NCBI GenBank assembly: GCA_041906465.1
Contig: JAYRJE010000014.1
Span: 62,001-126,000, forward strand
DNA from: Didemnitutus sp041906465
GTDB lineage: Bacteria; Verrucomicrobiota; Verrucomicrobiia; Opitutales; Opitutaceae
Length of the DNA: 64,000 nt
Direction: 5' to 3'
The notes under the pieces were generated by a model. That model was not told the DNA's origin and ran no database searches. It saw only the letters and a list, made by a program, of their open reading frames with translations. Both the position numbers and the translations under genes were made by a program. This document shows, piece after piece, positions 18,613-26,945 of this stretch; within the stretch, counting starts at the first letter, position 1, and each line of letters opens with the position of its first letter.

Positions 18613-19917
18613 TTATTTCAGGCTCTGCAGGTAGGCGACGAGGGCGTCGATTTCCTGGTCGTTGAGTGTGAAGAGCGGCTTGCCGGTCGAGACGTCGACG
18701 TAGCCGCCGTGATACATCTTGTTGCCCGGTTTGAAGAACTCGGGGTCCTTGATCCACTGGTGCATGCGCTCCGGGGTGTTCTCGAGGACGCCGGCGGCGA
18801 TCGTGGTGCGGGCGCCGACGTGCGTGAGGTCCGGGCCGGTGATGCCGATGCCTTCATGGCCGCGAACCGTGTGGCACGAGATGCAGGTCTTTTCCTGAAA
18901 CAGCTTGCGGCCTTGCGCGATCAACGCGGCGTTTTCGCCGGCGTGCGGTTGCTGCTTGGCTTTCCACGCGGCGAGCGGGTCGGCGTCGAATTGTGCGGAG
19001 GCGGCCAGCGTGGCGCCGGGGCGGACATCGGTGTTGGCCGCGGACGGAGCGGGCAGCGCGGCGAATTGCACGCGCACCTTCTCATCTTCGGCGCGGATCG
19101 CGGCGGCAGTGGCGGTGCGCGCGGGGTTCTTCTGGTTGTCGAGCCACTTCACGTAGTCGGACGGCGAGAGCGCGATGACGCGGAAGCGCATGATCGCGTG
19201 CGAGGCGCCGCAATACTCGGCGCACTGGCCGTAGAAATAGCCGGGCTTCTCGGCCTTCAGCCAGAGGAAGTTCCCGCGGTTCGGGATCATGTCGACCTTG
19301 CCGGCGAGCTTCGGGACCCAGAACGAGTGGATGACGTCGATCGTGCGGAGATTGATTTTCACCGGCACGCCAGCGGGGATGACGACTTCGTTGCCGGTCA
19401 CGAGCGGGCCTTCGCCGCCGGTGGGGAGGGCCATCTTGTCGTTCGGATACTCGAATTTGAACCACCACTGGTAGCCCGTGGCGTTGATCTCCATCGCGTT
19501 CGCCCGTTCGGACTCAGGGACGTCGTGCGTATACCAGATATTTTTGAGCGTGGGGATCGCGATGATGACCAACAGCGCGACCGAAGCGGCAATCAGACCG
19601 ATTTCGATGAGCGGATTGCCGTGGCCCTGCGGCGGCGGCTCGGCGTGTTCGTCCGCCTCGTTCTTCGCGCGAAACTTGATCTGCGCGTAAGCGAGCACCG
19701 CGCCCACGATCACGAAAATGAACATCGTGACGTAGACCGTCACCATGAACAGGTCCCACTGCGCACGCGCGACGGGGCCGTCTGTCACCATCGTGGATTG
19801 CGGGCCCTTGAGGTTGAAAACCTTTTCGCAGCCGGTCAGGAGGGCGAGAGTCGTGCTCGCGAGCGCGAGCATGCCCAGACGAGAGAACGAACGAGAGGCG
19901 GAACGTGTGCGGGTCAT
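18613..19917 (-). CDS. ctaC: Cytochrome c oxidase subunit II fused to cytochrome c
   Basis: 434 residues from the ATG at 19917. This start gives a lipoprotein signal peptide ending in LLTGC (C30); a longer frame reaches 20037 but adds an unlikely leader. Two helices (about 58-80 and 103-122) precede the cupredoxin domain with CuA ligands H197, C232, E234, C236, H240 and M243 (QCAEYCGASHAIM). A fused C-terminal class I cytochrome c has CISCH (345-349) and a likely Met ligand near 401. This fusion defines a caa3 oxidase: electrons enter through the attached haem. It is first in the oxidase operon. Confidence 0.96.
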   Translation of the reverse strand: MTRTRSASRSFSRLGMLALASTTLALLTGCEKVFNLKGPQSTMVTDGPVARAQWDLFMVTVYVTMFIFVIVGAVLAYAQIKFRAKNEADEHAEPPPQGHGNPLIEIGLIAASVALLVIIAIPTLKNIWYTHDVPESERANAMEINATGYQWWFKFEYPNDKMALPTGGEGPLVTGNEVVIPAGVPVKINLRTIDVIHSFWVPKLAGKVDMIPNRGNFLWLKAEKPGYFYGQCAEYCGASHAIMRFRVIALSPSDYVKWLDNQKNPARTATAAAIRAEDEKVRVQFAALPAPSAANTDVRPGATLAASAQFDADPLAAWKAKQQPHAGENAALIAQGRKLFQEKTCISCHTVRGHEGIGITGPDLTHVGARTTIAAGVLENTPERMHQWIKDPEFFKPGNKMYHGGYVDVSTGKPLFTLNDQEIDALVAYLQSLK

Positions 19918-20150
19918 GTGACGTGTGTGAGCCGCGGCGCTGCTGCGGGGCGGCGGGAAATGACGCGCCAGCGTTTGCAACTTGCCGAGCATTTCAACAG
20001 CAAAAGAAAGACAATTTATGCGTAGCGCGAATGGCAAAAATCGTTCCGCGCCGGAGTATTAAGGCCAGCGGCCGGAGCGATAAGTCGGGCGGAATCCTTG
20101 ACCTGAGTCATTGCGCGGCGCGCCGAGGTGTGCGATGGTTCGCGCCTCCT
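19918..20150. promoter_or_regulatory. Divergent promoter region between ctaC and the azurin-like gene
   Basis: 233 bp without a gene separate two divergent copper-protein genes. The stretch around 19985-20045 is AT-rich compared with its surroundings and probably holds both promoters. No specific operator could be identified by eye. Confidence 0.4.
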
Positions 20151-20651
20151 ATGAAGAAAATCCACACGCTTACCCTCGCTCTCGCTGCCGGTGCCTTGCT
20201 GCTCGCCGGCTGCGGCAAGAAAGATGACGCTGCCTCCGGTGGCGCGGCCACGACCGCTTCCGCCAATGCGGTCGCGACGCTCGAACTCACCGCGAACGAC
20301 AGCATGAAATTCAACGTCACCCGCTTCGAAGTGAAGGCCGGGCAGGACGTGAAGGTGATCCTCACGAACATCGGCTCGTTGCCCAAACAGACGATGGGTC
20401 ACAACTTCGTGCTCCTCAAAAAGGGTGCCGACGTCGAGGCCTTCGACAAAGCTGCGATCGCCGCGGCCGCGACCGACTATATTCCGGCGAGCATGCAGGA
20501 TCAGGTTATCGCGCACACGAAACTTCTCGGAGCGAAACAGACGGACGAGATTGCGTTCAAGGCTCCCGCAGAGCCCGGTGAGTATGTCTTCCTCTGCTCG
20601 TTCCCGGCGCACTACCAAGCCGGCATGAAGGGCGTGCTCGTCGTCAAGTAA
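20151..20651 (+). CDS. Azurin-like blue copper lipoprotein
   Basis: 166-residue cupredoxin. A lipoprotein signal ends in LLLAGC (C21). A Gly/Ala/Ser linker precedes the copper domain. Ligands are H84 (TMGHNFVLL), C149 and H154 (FLCSFPAH) and a Met at 159. Azurin Met normally lies four residues after His; here it lies five after. It is a mobile or membrane-anchored electron carrier, divergent from ctaC, so it probably donates electrons to the caa3 oxidase; that pairing is inferred from position. The ATG at 20151 directly begins the signal peptide. Confidence 0.92.
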   Translation: MKKIHTLTLALAAGALLLAGCGKKDDAASGGAATTASANAVATLELTANDSMKFNVTRFEVKAGQDVKVILTNIGSLPKQTMGHNFVLLKKGADVEAFDKAAIAAAATDYIPASMQDQVIAHTKLLGAKQTDEIAFKAPAEPGEYVFLCSFPAHYQAGMKGVLVVK

Positions 20652-20684
20652 GCGGCGCGAACGGGATTATTTTCCGACGAAACG

Positions 20685-20712
20685 AAGCCGGGCGACGAGC
20701 CTGGCTTTTTTT
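20685..20712 (+). terminator. Intrinsic terminator of the azurin-like gene
   Basis: AAGCCGGGC (20685-20693) pairs with GCCTGGCTT (20699-20707) through one G-U pair, with a 5-base loop. The stem runs into seven consecutive Ts, 34 bases after the stop codon. Confidence 0.85.
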
Positions 20713-20789
20713 ATTGCACGGCGCGTTCCCCAAGACCGGCGGTCGGAGGCAGGCGCGGGGCGCCGCCCGTGGACCGGCTGCAGCCGGCC

Positions 20790-21275
20790 CTACTTTTTCG
20801 GCCACCAGACGTAGAGGAAGAAATAGACCAGCACGCCGGTGACGCTGACGTAATACCAGATCGGGTAGGTGAACCTGGCCCAGCGGCGATGCGTTTCGTA
20901 GTCGCCCTTGATGGCGAGCCAGAACGTGCGCGGCACGAGGAATGCGATGGCGATCGCGAGCAACACGTGCGTGGCGAGCATCACGAGGTAGATGGTGCGG
21001 ATCGCGCCTTCGCCGCCGAATTGCGTGTGCAGCGCGTCGCCGGGGCTCAGCGCGTAGGCTTTGAGGATCTTGTGGGCGACGTAGCCGACGAGAAAGAGCG
21101 CGGAGACCGCGCCAGCGGCGAGCATGAGTCGACGGTGATGCGCGATGCGCTGCGAGCGCACGGCGATGTCCTGCGCGCGCTGGGCGGCTTTGATCTGCAC
21201 AAAGCCGAGCGTGATCAGGATCGTCGCGAGCGCATTGAGCGCGGCGTTGAGCGCGGGAATGTCGTGGATCGTCAT
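20790..21275 (-). CDS. DUF420 membrane protein (CtaM-like oxidase accessory factor)
   Basis: 161 residues from the ATG at 21275, which begins 13 bases after the ctaB stop codon; the longer frame to 21329 would overlap ctaB. Four or five helices; the HHRRLMLAAGAVSALFLVGY segment and the later HRRWARFTYPIWYYVSVTGV segment are the DUF420 pattern, with histidines near helix ends. The family is linked to cytochrome oxidase biogenesis (CtaM in staphylococci). Its position after ctaA-ctaB fits that role. A 14-bp palindrome (20774-20787) follows its stop codon. Confidence 0.88.
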   Translation of the reverse strand: MTIHDIPALNAALNALATILITLGFVQIKAAQRAQDIAVRSQRIAHHRRLMLAAGAVSALFLVGYVAHKILKAYALSPGDALHTQFGGEGAIRTIYLVMLATHVLLAIAIAFLVPRTFWLAIKGDYETHRRWARFTYPIWYYVSVTGVLVYFFLYVWWPKK

Positions 21276-21288
21276 CGGACGGAGCGCG

Positions 21289-22194
21289 TCAGAGTTTGAA
21301 GAAAAAGCGGTCCGCCACGAGCAGGCCAAGCAGCAGCGGCAGATACGCGAGGGAATAATAGAACAGACGGCGTGCTTCCCGATCGCGTTTGGCGGGGTCC
21401 AAAAACACGAAGGCGGACTTCAGCATCCAGAGTCCGAGCGCGGCCGCGAAGACGACGTAATACCACGTGCAGTAGCCGAGCAGCGTGGGCGACACGCCGG
21501 CGACCGCCATGAGGACGGTCCACACGAACGTGCGCGTGGAAACTTTCCGGCCGCTCGGGTCGGTGACGGTGATCATCTTCAGCCCGGCGGCGGCGTAGTC
21601 CTTGCGGTAGGTCCAGGCCAGCGAGAAAAAATGAGGCATTTGCCACGTGTAGAGGATGGCGAACAGCGCCCAGCCCAGCCCGGGGTTCGTGCGTCCTGCG
21701 GCGGCCCAGCCGATCATCGGCGGGAGCGCGCCGCTGATGGCGCCGATCTCGGTGTTCCAGCGCGACCAGCGTTTGGCCGGCGTGTAGATCGAGACGTAGG
21801 AAACGATCGTGGCCAGCGCGAGGAACGCCGACATCCCGTTGACGAACCGGAACAACACGGCGAGGCCCGCCGTGCTCAACAGCCAGCCGACCACGAACGC
21901 CGACCCGGGTTGAACGATACCGGCCGGGATCGGTCGATTGGCGGTGCGTTGCATGAGCGCGTCGGTATCGCGCTCCATCCACATGTTCAGGGCCGCCGCA
22001 CCGCCCGCGCAGAGCGCGGTGCCGAGCACGACGAACGCGGTGCGCGCCCAATCGACATAGGAATACGGCACGGCCGCGAGATAACCGAGCATGGCCGTGA
22101 TGACGGACATCATGCTCAGGCGCGGCTTGGTCAGCTCCAGGTAGTGTCGCCACGTGGCGTGCGGCGCGGCGGGGGCGGCGGAAGTCGTGGTCAT
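21289..22194 (-). CDS. ctaB: Protohaem IX farnesyltransferase (haem O synthase)
   Basis: 301-residue UbiA-family membrane enzyme that adds a farnesyl group to haem B. The prenyl-diphosphate Asp motif is NMWMERDTDALMQRTANRPI (about residues 79-98). The second motif YTWQMPHFFSLAWTYRKDYA is diagnostic of haem O synthases. The ATG at 22194 overlaps the ctaA stop as ATGA; the longer frame (to 22413) lies within ctaA and was rejected. It acts directly after ctaA in the same operon and feeds haem A to CtaD. Confidence 0.95.
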   Translation of the reverse strand: MTTTSAAPAAPHATWRHYLELTKPRLSMMSVITAMLGYLAAVPYSYVDWARTAFVVLGTALCAGGAAALNMWMERDTDALMQRTANRPIPAGIVQPGSAFVVGWLLSTAGLAVLFRFVNGMSAFLALATIVSYVSIYTPAKRWSRWNTEIGAISGALPPMIGWAAAGRTNPGLGWALFAILYTWQMPHFFSLAWTYRKDYAAAGLKMITVTDPSGRKVSTRTFVWTVLMAVAGVSPTLLGYCTWYYVVFAAALGLWMLKSAFVFLDPAKRDREARRLFYYSLAYLPLLLGLLVADRFFFKL

Positions 22195-23165
22195 GCGCGG
22201 CGACCGTTCTCGAGCGAGCGATGATGGGTGAGAAACACGAGCAGGAAGGTCACCGCGAGCGTCAGCGCGCCCACCAGCACGTGACCAGTCGTGATGTAGG
22301 CGTTGCGACCGCTCCAGATGACGTAGGCGCCGAGCGTGATCTGCAGCGTCAGCAAGCCCAGCAGGCCGACCCCGATCCACCGCAGCGTGCTGGAGACCGC
22401 GGCGTCTTTCCACAGCGCGCGGACGAACGCCACCAGCGCGACGGCGAGAACCACCGCCATCAGGCGGTGCGCAAATTGCAGCGTGACGCGGTAGTCCCAG
22501 GCGAGCGGCAGCACGTCGTGCTCGGCGGTCGAAAACGGGAAGTAGGGAATCGCCATGCCGGCGTGATTGTGGCGCATCGCGGCCGCGATCCAGAGTTGCG
22601 TGAGCAGCAGGAACAGGCTCCAGAAACCGAGCCGACGCGTCGTTTCACTCGTGTCACCGGTGAGGCCGGCGCCGCGCTCGATCCAGCCGCGCGACGTCGC
22701 GGCGGCGATGGCGAACAGGATGCAGACGAACACCTGCGCGAGCACGCCGTGCGGAATGCGCAGCATCTGGCCGAGCGTCATGTCGAAGCCGGGCACCGCG
22801 AGCGAGTCGAGCAGCACGCGTTTGCCGCCGATGACGCCCTGCACGATCACGATGGCGAGCGCCCACCAGCCGAGGCGGCGGAGCCAGCGGCGGGATTCGG
22901 TGCGCCAGAGCCAGACAGCGAGACCGATCGTGATCAGGCCCATCGTCGCGCCGCTGAGGCGGTGCGAGTGCTCGGCAAACATCGCGATGTCCGTCAGCCA
23001 GCCTTCGGGATTCACCGAGCCGTTGGACAGCGGCCAGTCGGGAAACGCCATGCCGGCGCCGATGCTCGTCGTGAACGCGCCGAGCGTCACGAGCACAAAG
23101 ACCCATGCGCTGCCAAGCGCAGCGAACCAGGCAAGACCGGGTTGGTAGTCAGCGTTACGTTGCAT
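22191..23165 (-). CDS. ctaA: Haem A synthase (COX15/CtaA)
   Basis: 324 residues from the ATG at 23165. Eight predicted helices. Histidine pairs typical of the family: EHSHRLSGATMGL (near 67-79) and LRIPHGVLAQVF, then QFAHRLMAVVLA, with a later His (YITTGHVLVGALTLA). It oxidises the haem O methyl group to give haem A. The longer frame to 23258 overlaps the divergent SCO gene promoter and lacks similarity. First gene of the ctaA-ctaB-DUF420 unit. Confidence 0.94.
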   Translation of the reverse strand: MQRNADYQPGLAWFAALGSAWVFVLVTLGAFTTSIGAGMAFPDWPLSNGSVNPEGWLTDIAMFAEHSHRLSGATMGLITIGLAVWLWRTESRRWLRRLGWWALAIVIVQGVIGGKRVLLDSLAVPGFDMTLGQMLRIPHGVLAQVFVCILFAIAAATSRGWIERGAGLTGDTSETTRRLGFWSLFLLLTQLWIAAAMRHNHAGMAIPYFPFSTAEHDVLPLAWDYRVTLQFAHRLMAVVLAVALVAFVRALWKDAAVSSTLRWIGVGLLGLLTLQITLGAYVIWSGRNAYITTGHVLVGALTLAVTFLLVFLTHHRSLENGRRA

Positions 23166-23262
23166 CAGGCGGAGGCGTGGATGGGAAAGGGCAGGTGATA
23201 CTCCGGCGAAACGGGGCGCAAACCTTTTGACAATTTCCGGCTTTGGCAAATGGGTCACGGGG

Positions 23263-24234
23263 ATGAACCCGCGTTATTCGTTCGCCGCGAGATTCGCGCT
23301 GGGCGCCCTAATGGCCGCTGCGGCGGTGCTCGCCGGTTGCGATCGCCGGGCCGCCGCGACCGACGCGCCGGCCGACCCGGCCGCCGCCGTTTGGAACAAG
23401 GACGAGATGAGCATCGCGGACTACATCAAGCGCCAGAATGCCGGCGATCTGCCGAAACGTTTTCCCGTGACGGGCGAAATCGTGAGCGCTGACAGGGAGC
23501 GCAAGGTTCTCGTCGTCACGCACGAGGAGATCCTGGGTTATATGCCGGCGATGACGATGGAGTTCAAAGCATCGGCCGGCGACCTGATGAACGCGAAGCC
23601 GGGCCAGCGCATCCGCGCCGTAATGGTCGAATACAAGGACGAGTATTCCCTCGAGAAAATCTGGCCGGACGACTCGGTAACCATCCGGGCGCTCGATGCC
23701 GGCGCGAAGGCCTTGGCGCAGGACACGGCGACGCGGGGCAAAGGCGTTTATCGTGAGGTCGGCGAAGACGCACCGAACTTCACCTTGCTGGATCAGGAAG
23801 GCCGCACGGTGGCGGCAAACCGTTTTCGCGGGAAAAAGGTGATGATGAACTTCATCTTCACGCGTTGTCCGATCGCGACGATGTGCCCGGCTTCCACGAT
23901 GAAGATGTCCGCGCTGCAACAGGCGGCGAAGAACGCAGGGGTGAAAGACGTGGAGTTTGTCTCCGTCTCGCTCGATCCCGAATACGACACGCCGGGCGTG
24001 CTGAAGGATTACGCGGACGCGCGCGGCCTCGATTTGAGCAACTGGTCGTTCCTCACCGGACCCGACGCGGCCGTGCGCCACCTGCTGGCGCAGCTGGGCA
24101 TCATCCGCGAGTTCGAGGGCGGCACGATCAAGCACAACCTCGCCACGCTGCTGATCGACGCGAACGGCCGGATCATTCATCGCGTCGACGGCTCGCAGTG
24201 GGGCACGGATGATTTCCTCCCGAAAATGAAATGA
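23263..24234 (+). CDS. SCO1/SenC copper chaperone with N-terminal CusF-like domain
   Basis: 323-residue lipoprotein (signal ends AVLAGC, C26). Residues about 66-145 form a CusF-like copper-binding domain: VTHEEILGYMPAMTMEFKA has H87, M94, M97 and M99. Residues about 163-323 form the thioredoxin-fold SCO domain with metal-binding cysteines in RCPIATMCP (C202, C208; C-x5-C, a variant of the usual C-x3-C) and H291. It delivers copper to the CuA site of CtaC. It is divergent from ctaA. The ATG at 23263 starts the signal peptide; the frame opens upstream at 23227. Confidence 0.93.
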   Translation: MNPRYSFAARFALGALMAAAAVLAGCDRRAAATDAPADPAAAVWNKDEMSIADYIKRQNAGDLPKRFPVTGEIVSADRERKVLVVTHEEILGYMPAMTMEFKASAGDLMNAKPGQRIRAVMVEYKDEYSLEKIWPDDSVTIRALDAGAKALAQDTATRGKGVYREVGEDAPNFTLLDQEGRTVAANRFRGKKVMMNFIFTRCPIATMCPASTMKMSALQQAAKNAGVKDVEFVSVSLDPEYDTPGVLKDYADARGLDLSNWSFLTGPDAAVRHLLAQLGIIREFEGGTIKHNLATLLIDANGRIIHRVDGSQWGTDDFLPKMK

Positions 24235-24258
24235 GCGGATACGCAAACGCACATCCCC

Positions 24259-24335
24259 GGAGGGCCGGGCGTCCGCGAGGCCGCGCACGTGGCGCCGCCC
24301 GAGACGCCTTCGGCCTCACCGGAGCTCGGCCCTCC
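24259..24335. repeat. Nested inverted repeat between the SCO gene and the HLHP protein
   Basis: Outer arms GGAGGGCCGGGC (24259-24270) and GCTCGGCCCTCC (24324-24335) match with one mismatch. Inner arms GAGGCCG (24277-24283) and CGGCCTC (24311-24317) match perfectly. The 77-base palindromic unit looks like a repetitive extragenic element rather than a terminator, since no T-run follows. Confidence 0.55.
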
Positions 24336-24362
24336 ACGTTCCAGTGGAACGAAATTTGAACC

Positions 24363-25289
24363 ATGGCTGATCGCTCCGCTCCGTTCCTCACGCGTCCGCA
24401 ACTTCGCTCGGTCGGACTCATCACTGCGGTGGCGCTGGCGCTCTACGTGACCGTGCGCCTGCTGCCCACCGGCTCGGACCTCAATCACATGGACTTTCGC
24501 GTGACGGGGAAGGACGCGATCGAGTTCTGTGATCCGTCCAGCCCTCAGTTCATTCCGGTCATCGCGGCGAAATCGCCGGTTCAACTTTCACTTGCGAGCG
24601 AGACGTCGCCGGCGCGGGGGAAGCCCGCCAAATTCACGCTGACGATGCGGACCGCGAACGGGAAAGGCATTGGCCCGGCCGATCTGCTCGTGGCGCATAC
24701 GAGCAAGCTGCACCTGCTGGTCGCCGATCCGACGCTGAACGATTACCAGCACCTGCATCCGGTGCCCGGCAGGCGCGCGGGCGAATGGATTTTCGAGATG
24801 ACGCCGGATCGCGCGGGCACGTATCGCGTGTTTGCGGACTTCACCCCGGCGGCGACGCAGCGCGGCCTCTATGCGTCGGTGGACTTCACCGTGCCCGGCG
24901 ATGTCGCGCGGGTGTCGCGGTCGACGAACAGCGAATGGCAGGCGGCCGGCTTCAATTTCACGCTCGATGTCCCGTCGTATTTCCGTGCGAAGGCCCCGAC
25001 CGATCTCACGTTTCGCATCGAGAGCCCCGGCACGCAGAAACGCCCGGTGCCGCTTCAGCCGGTGATGGGCGCATTCGCGCACCTGGTGGCGTTCGACGAG
25101 GAGCGCAGCGGCTTTGCGCACCTGCACCCGATGGAGGCCGACCTGAGCAAGCCGCCTGCGGACCCGCTGAAGCCGGAGCTGCACTTCAAGGTCACGATCC
25201 CGCAGTCCGGTCGCTATGTCATCTGGGCGCAGGTGAATCTCGGCGGCAACGAAGTGTTCGTGCCGTTCTGGGTGGATGTGTTGCCGTAG
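24363..25289 (+). CDS. Membrane-anchored periplasmic protein with duplicated HLx3Dx7HLHP motif
   Basis: 308 residues: one N-terminal membrane helix (about 15-34), then a soluble periplasmic region of two similar halves. The first half has H117-L-x3-D122-x7-H130-L-H132-P; the second has H240-L-x3-D245-x7-H253-L-H255-P. Spacing is identical, so this is an internal duplication with a likely metal site in each half. Immunoglobulin-like strands (KFTLTMRT, YRVFADFTP) surround them. It directly follows the copper chaperone fusion, so copper binding for oxidase assembly is a reasonable inference. I recognise no characterised homologue. Confidence 0.8.
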   Translation: MADRSAPFLTRPQLRSVGLITAVALALYVTVRLLPTGSDLNHMDFRVTGKDAIEFCDPSSPQFIPVIAAKSPVQLSLASETSPARGKPAKFTLTMRTANGKGIGPADLLVAHTSKLHLLVADPTLNDYQHLHPVPGRRAGEWIFEMTPDRAGTYRVFADFTPAATQRGLYASVDFTVPGDVARVSRSTNSEWQAAGFNFTLDVPSYFRAKAPTDLTFRIESPGTQKRPVPLQPVMGAFAHLVAFDEERSGFAHLHPMEADLSKPPADPLKPELHFKVTIPQSGRYVIWAQVNLGGNEVFVPFWVDVLP

Positions 25290-25322
25290 CGAAACGCGCC
25301 CGAGGTGTGGTGGCAAATAGAG

Positions 25323-25342
25323 GGCTCAGCTCCTGCTGAGCC
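25323..25342. terminator. Hairpin between convergent genes
   Basis: GGCTCAGC-TCCT-GCTGAGCC is a perfect 8-bp stem with a 4-base loop, 33 bases after the stop codon of the HLHP protein and about 130 bases beyond the end of the hox operon. No T-run on either side; it could be half of a repeat element. Confidence 0.4.
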
Positions 25343-25475
25343 GGTGACTCGCGGATCGGATGACGTTCACGGCGCGGCGGGAGCCGCGCCCTTCAAGGAG
25401 CGATGCGTCCCGTGGTTTCGCTGCCTCCGCGTGCGACGATGGAGACCGCGCCGGAACACTCGCGAGCAAACGAAC

Positions 25476-25772
25476 TCAGAAGGCGCCCCGTCCCGCGCGG
25501 TAGCCGTCCATGAAACCTTGCTTAACGTCGGGCCAGTGCTGGATCAGGCCGCCGGCGAGAAACGCCAGGAAAGCCACGCCGGCGAGCGCAAGCACCGCAC
25601 GGTAGGAGAACTCACGGCCGTGATGCTGTGCGTTTGCGAGCAACCCGACGCCGCCGAGAAACACGGCCGGACCGACCACGCCTGCTCCGGCCAGTGCTGC
25701 CGCCACGCAGACGATGACCGTGTTGTCGCGGCGAAAGGCCGCTTCGTTGGTGGTGTCTGGCGTGGCGACCAT
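25476..25772 (-). CDS. Small membrane protein at the end of the hox operon
   Basis: 98 residues from the ATG at 25772, which begins 5 bases after the kinase stop codon. Two hydrophobic helices (about residues 18-46, rich in Ala/Gly/Val, and 57-77) are joined by a short loop AQHHGREFSYR; the tail is DVKQGFMDGYRAGRGAF. No known family recognised. Its tight spacing suggests cotranscription with the histidine kinase and the hydrogenase genes. It might anchor or assist the kinase, but this is speculative. Confidence 0.65.
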   Translation of the reverse strand: MVATPDTTNEAAFRRDNTVIVCVAAALAGAGVVGPAVFLGGVGLLANAQHHGREFSYRAVLALAGVAFLAFLAGGLIQHWPDVKQGFMDGYRAGRGAF

Positions 25773-25777
25773 GGAGA

Positions 25778-26893
25778 TCAGCCCCGCGTCTTTCGCTCCA
25801 GCGGATGCCGCAGCGTGGCGATGGCGCCGCCGGCCGGGTTCTCGGCGAGCGTGACTTCGCCGCCAAGGTTGCGCATCGCGTGACGCGCGACGGTGAGACC
25901 CATGCCGACGCCGACGGTGTGTTTCGAACTGATGAAGGGTTCGAACGCGTGATCTTTGATCTCGGGATCGATGCCGCGGCCGCCGTCCTCGACGTGCACG
26001 AGCAATTGTTTGCCGTCTTCGCCGCGGTCGACGATTTCCGTGCGGAGAGTGATCTTGCGCTGGTCGTCGGGCGTGTCGCCGTAGGCCTCCCACGCGTTGA
26101 TGAGCAACTTGGCGAGCGAATCCTCGAACACTTCCACGTTGGTCTCGATCCCCAGGTCGCCGGCGAAGTTCTCGATCGCGACCGGTTGCTCGACGCGGAA
26201 GTCCGTCTGGTAACGCCGCACGCTGCTTTCGAGCAAGGGGCCGAGCTTGGCGTGGCCGAGCTGCGGCTTGTTCTTCACGACCAGGTTGGTGAGCTGCTTG
26301 ATGATTGCGACGATGCGGTTGACGGCGTCCTCGAGGCTCTGGGCGTTCTTTTTCACGAGTTCGGGCTTCTCGTGGTAGGCCTTGATGAGGTCGACGTAAC
26401 CGATGACGACGCCGAGGAGATTGTTCAGGTTGTGTGCGATGCCTTGTGTGACGGCGCCCAGCGTGGCCGCGCGGCGCGAATCACCGAGGCGGCGCTGGAG
26501 CTCGACGAGTTCCCGGTTCATGTGCACGAAGCGCAGCTGCGTCTGCACGCGCGCGAGCGTCTCGTCGAGGTCGATGGGCTTCGTGATGTAGTCGACGGCA
26601 CCGACGCCCAGACCCTCGATCTTGCCCTCCTTGGAGGTGCGCGCGGTGATGAAAATTACCGGGATGATCTTCGTCTCCGGGTCAGCCTGCAGGCGTTGGC
26701 AAACCTCGATGCCGTCCATGTCGGGCATCATGACATCGAGGAGAATGAGGTCCGGCTTGTCGGCGGCGACGAGGTCGAGCGCTTCGCGACCGGAGAACGC
26801 CGTGGCCACCTGCATGCCTTCGCGCTCCAGTTTGCGCTTCAGCAACTGAACATTGATGGGCTGATCGTCGACGACGAGAATCTTGGATGCCAT
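25778..26893 (-). CDS. Receiver domain-histidine kinase hybrid
   Basis: 371 residues from the ATG at 26893. The N-terminal receiver domain (1-120) has acidic pocket D9/D10, phospho-acceptor D53 (LILLDVMMPD) and K105. A coiled-coil linker follows (about 120-140), then a histidine kinase core with H-box GIAHNLNNLLGVV (H154), N-box KLLINAWEAYG, G-boxes EDGGRGID and VGVGMGLTVARH. No sensor domain or membrane helix is present, so it is cytosolic and probably takes its signal through the receiver. It lies 52 bases after the hydrogenase protease, so it may regulate or respond to H2 metabolism. Its partner is not in the window. Confidence 0.88.
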   Translation of the reverse strand: MASKILVVDDQPINVQLLKRKLEREGMQVATAFSGREALDLVAADKPDLILLDVMMPDMDGIEVCQRLQADPETKIIPVIFITARTSKEGKIEGLGVGAVDYITKPIDLDETLARVQTQLRFVHMNRELVELQRRLGDSRRAATLGAVTQGIAHNLNNLLGVVIGYVDLIKAYHEKPELVKKNAQSLEDAVNRIVAIIKQLTNLVVKNKPQLGHAKLGPLLESSVRRYQTDFRVEQPVAIENFAGDLGIETNVEVFEDSLAKLLINAWEAYGDTPDDQRKITLRTEIVDRGEDGKQLLVHVEDGGRGIDPEIKDHAFEPFISSKHTVGVGMGLTVARHAMRNLGGEVTLAENPAGGAIATLRHPLERKTRG

Positions 26894-26945
26894 GACGCGT
26901 GCAGGCGGAGAAAAGCCCGCCGCTCCACGCGACGCAAGCCCCACG

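Noticed and set aside
17677..20025. 782-residue plus-strand frame opposite ctaD and ctaC
   Set aside because: Antisense to two unmistakable oxidase genes; low-complexity composition typical of shadow frames.
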